A stretch of 6,788 nucleotides of DNA. Source: Nitriliruptoraceae bacterium (lineage in GTDB: Bacteria > Actinomycetota > Nitriliruptoria > Nitriliruptorales > Nitriliruptoraceae). The stretch lies in contig SKTN01000121.1 in the NCBI GenBank assembly GCA_007117945.1, positions 1 through 6,788 on the forward strand. Reading direction: 5' to 3'. Shown one piece after another: positions 5,576 to 6,788 of the stretch. Below the pieces are notes generated by a model. That model was not told where the DNA came from, did no database searches, and saw only the letters and a list, made by a program, of their open reading frames with translations. Made by a program: the position numbers and the translations under genes. Each line of letters starts with the position of its first letter. The stretch's first letter is position 1.

Positions 5576-6382
5576 GTGAAGGTCCTGTCCGTCGTGCTCG
5601 GTTCCCTGGTGGCGCTCGGCCTGCTGCTGTGGGGCGGGCTGCGGGTACCGCCCCGCGCCTTCCCGGAGCCGGACGTCGCCGGTACCGAGGTGGATCGGGT
5701 CCCCCTGCCGCAGGGGCTGCCCGCACCCGTTGCGCGCTTCTACCGCGAGGTCTACGGCGACCAGCTCCCGGTGATCGAGACCGCGGTGATCACCGGCCGC
5801 GGCACGATGCGGGTGTCCGGGGTCACGCTGCCCGTGCGCTGGCGCTTCGTCCACCGCAGCGGTGCGGACTACCGCCACGACATCGAGGTGACCCTCTACC
5901 GGGCACGCGTGCTCACCATCGAGGAGCTGTTCCGCGACGGGACCGCACGGCTCGAGCTGCCCTTCGGGGTGAGCGAGGGCCCCAACGTCGACCAGGGGGC
6001 CAACCTCGCCCTGTGGTCGGAGACGATCTGGATGCCGTCGGTGTGGGTGACCGATCCCCGCGCCCGTTGGGAGGCGGTGGACGCGCACACCGCGCTGCTG
6101 GTCGTGCCCTTCGGTGACGAGGAGGAGACCTTCGTCGCGCGCTTCGACCCGGATACCGGGCTGCTGCGGCTGTTCGAGTCGATGCGGTTCAAGGGGGAGC
6201 ACGAGACGACCAGGACCCTGTGGCTGAACGAGGCCGTCAGCTGGGACGAGCTCGACGGCTGGCTGCTGCCGATCGTCACCGAGATCACCTGGTTCGACGA
6301 TGGCAGCCCGTGGGCGGTGCTGACCACCGAGGACGTGCGCTACAACCTCCCCCTGACCGACGACCTGCGTCCCGCGGGCTGA
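5576..6382 (+). CDS. Membrane-anchored or secreted protein, DUF6544-like, function unknown
   Basis: This is a 268-residue protein of unknown biochemical function. The N-terminus (MK, hydrophobic 3-21, then Arg and Pro) is an uncleaved anchor or a signal peptide, placing the rest outside the membrane. The body begins with LPAPVARFYREVYG (48-61), a helix-and-proline opening common in proteins I associate with DUF6544/DUF6920. The core GPNVDQG (135-141), ETIWMPSVWV (149-158), RWEAVD (164-169), and FDPDTGLL (190-197) follows the same family pattern: an acidic/Gln turn, a Trp-Pro element, then beta strands. No catalytic motif is evident, and the many alternating strands suggest a beta-barrel-like or lipocalin-like ligand-binding fold (inference). 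GTG 5576 is the only reasonable start, because an in-frame TGA sits at 5564-5566. It is transcribed divergently from the ynj operon, so co-regulation is possible but unproven. The family assignment comes from memory of its pattern, not a search. Confidence 0.6.
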   Translation: MKVLSVVLGSLVALGLLLWGGLRVPPRAFPEPDVAGTEVDRVPLPQGLPAPVARFYREVYGDQLPVIETAVITGRGTMRVSGVTLPVRWRFVHRSGADYRHDIEVTLYRARVLTIEELFRDGTARLELPFGVSEGPNVDQGANLALWSETIWMPSVWVTDPRARWEAVDAHTALLVVPFGDEEETFVARFDPDTGLLRLFESMRFKGEHETTRTLWLNEAVSWDELDGWLLPIVTEITWFDDGSPWAVLTTEDVRYNLPLTDDLRPAG

Positions 6383-6442
6383 ACCCGCCGGGCTGCACCG
6401 GCCGGCTGCACCTGCCGGCCGCGCCCGGTGGCTGCGCCCGCC
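6377..6442 (+). repeat. 13-base tandem repeat, about five copies
   Basis: Consecutive units start at 6377, 6391, 6404, 6417 and 6430: GGCTGAACCCGCC(G), GGCTGCACCGGCC, GGCTGCACCTGCC, GGCCGCGCCCGGT, GGCTGCGCCCGCC, with an approximate consensus GGCTGCRCCCGCC. The first unit carries one extra base and contains the TGA stop (6380-6382) of the upstream gene. The array ends 32 bases before the regulator's start codon. It may be a binding-site array or a replication-slippage minisatellite. Confidence 0.8.
6399..6421 (+). terminator. GC hairpin after the DUF6544-like gene, possible terminator
   Basis: CGGCCGGC (6399-6406) and GCCGGCCG (6414-6421) form a perfect 8-bp stem with a 7-base loop, 16 bases past the stop codon. 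No T-run follows. The stem lies inside the 13-base repeat array, so it may be a by-product of the repeats. Confidence 0.35.
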
Positions 6443-6464
6443 GGTGACGCGCCGACCACCACCC

Positions 6465-6468
6465 GGAG
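6465..6468 (+). promoter_or_regulatory. Ribosome binding site of the GntR-type gene
   Basis: GGAG lies 6 bases before GTG 6475 and only 3 bases before the in-frame GTG 6472, which favours 6475 as the start. Confidence 0.55.
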
Positions 6469-6474
6469 CCCGTG

Positions 6475-6788
6475 GTGCGAGCACGTGAGCTGCTGCGACG
6501 CCTCGACGACACCGAGGTGGCACGGCTGACCTCGGCGGGGCTGGCTGCCGCCATCGCGGGCCAGGTACGCACCGGGCAGCTGCCGGCCGGGCTGGACCTG
6601 CCCTCCGAGCGGGATCTGGCCACGGCGCTGGGACGCAGCCGGGGCACCGTCGCCCGGACCTACGAGCAGCTGCGGTCCGAGGGCCTCGCGCACACCCGCC
6701 AGGGCGCCGGCACGACGATCGGGTGCTGCGCGGGCCCCTGGGCGTCGTCACGGGCCGCGGAGCTGGACCCGATCGCGCCCGTGGCCGC
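6475..6788 (+). CDS. GntR-family regulator, probably MocR type (3' end outside window)
   Basis: The frame is open from GTG 6475 to the window edge: 104 residues and part of a codon. After a short charged N-terminus, residues about 20-81 form a GntR winged helix-turn-helix: an amphipathic helix (AGLAAAIAGQ), GQLPAG before LPSERDLA (43-50), the recognition helix around RSRGTVARTYEQL, then EGLAHTRQGAGT forming the wing. The pattern SRGTV, Y-x2-L, EG and R-x-GAGT at this position is especially like MocR/GabR/PdxR proteins, in which a PLP-binding aminotransferase-like domain follows the DNA-binding domain. That domain would lie outside the window, so MocR membership is likely but not proven. Six bases of spacing from GGAG favour this start over GTG 6472. 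It runs in the same direction as the DUF6544-like gene, 92 bases after its stop, and may act on the repeat array just upstream. Confidence 0.8.
   Translation, partial: MRARELLRRLDDTEVARLTSAGLAAAIAGQVRTGQLPAGLDLPSERDLATALGRSRGTVARTYEQLRSEGLAHTRQGAGTTIGCCAGPWASSRAAELDPIAPVA

Noticed and set aside
5428..6117. A 229-codon plus-strand frame starting in the intergenic region
   Set aside because: It overlaps the DUF6544-like gene in another frame and consists of Arg/Ala/Pro-rich low complexity without a plausible ribosome binding site.
5249..6751. The lipoprotein frame stays open on the minus strand far upstream, to 6751
   Set aside because: The extension is antisense to the DUF6544-like and GntR genes and lacks domain features. 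The signal peptide and GAGGAGG place the start at 5248.

Overview
This window is very GC-rich (by eye 70 % or more). It has GTG as well as ATG starts, clear GGAGG-type ribosome binding sites, 4-base gene overlaps and very few TA dinucleotides. Together this suggests a high-GC actinobacterium. No lineage marker gene is present, so the assignment stays an inference.

Layout. 1-393 (+) is the last third of a major facilitator superfamily transporter that enters from the left. It converges on a five-gene operon on the minus strand, read from 5248 down to 444: a lipoprotein solute-binding protein (5248-3986), permease 1 (3989-3078), permease 2 (3081-2209), a long ABC ATPase (2212-1040) and a CDP-alcohol phosphatidyltransferase (1043-444). 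All four junctions are 4-base overlaps (GTGA once, ATGA three times), so the genes are almost certainly co-transcribed and translationally coupled. A 327-base non-coding stretch (5249-5575) separates the operon from a divergent plus-strand gene (5576-6382) for a membrane-anchored or secreted protein that resembles DUF6544. After a short tandem-repeat spacer (6377-6442) comes the start of a GntR/MocR-type regulator (6475 to the window end, truncated).

How the genes fit together. The operon is recognisable as the uncharacterised YnjBCD transporter plus the YnjF phosphatidyltransferase, first seen in the E. coli ynjABCDEF cluster. Here it has a distinct form: the YnjC-type permease is two separate genes, the ATPase has a C-terminal extension that E. 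coli YnjD lacks, no YnjE sulfurtransferase lies between ATPase and phosphatidyltransferase, and YnjF is directly coupled to the ATPase. The natural reading is that a lipoprotein captures an unknown solute outside the cell, two permeases and an ATPase dimer import it, and a membrane enzyme that joins CDP-activated lipids or polyols to alcohol acceptors uses it or something made from it. The substrate is unknown and nothing in the sequence identifies it. This transporter-phosphatidyltransferase module is the most interesting content of the window.

I saw no tRNA, rRNA, CRISPR array, insertion sequence, transposase or phage gene.
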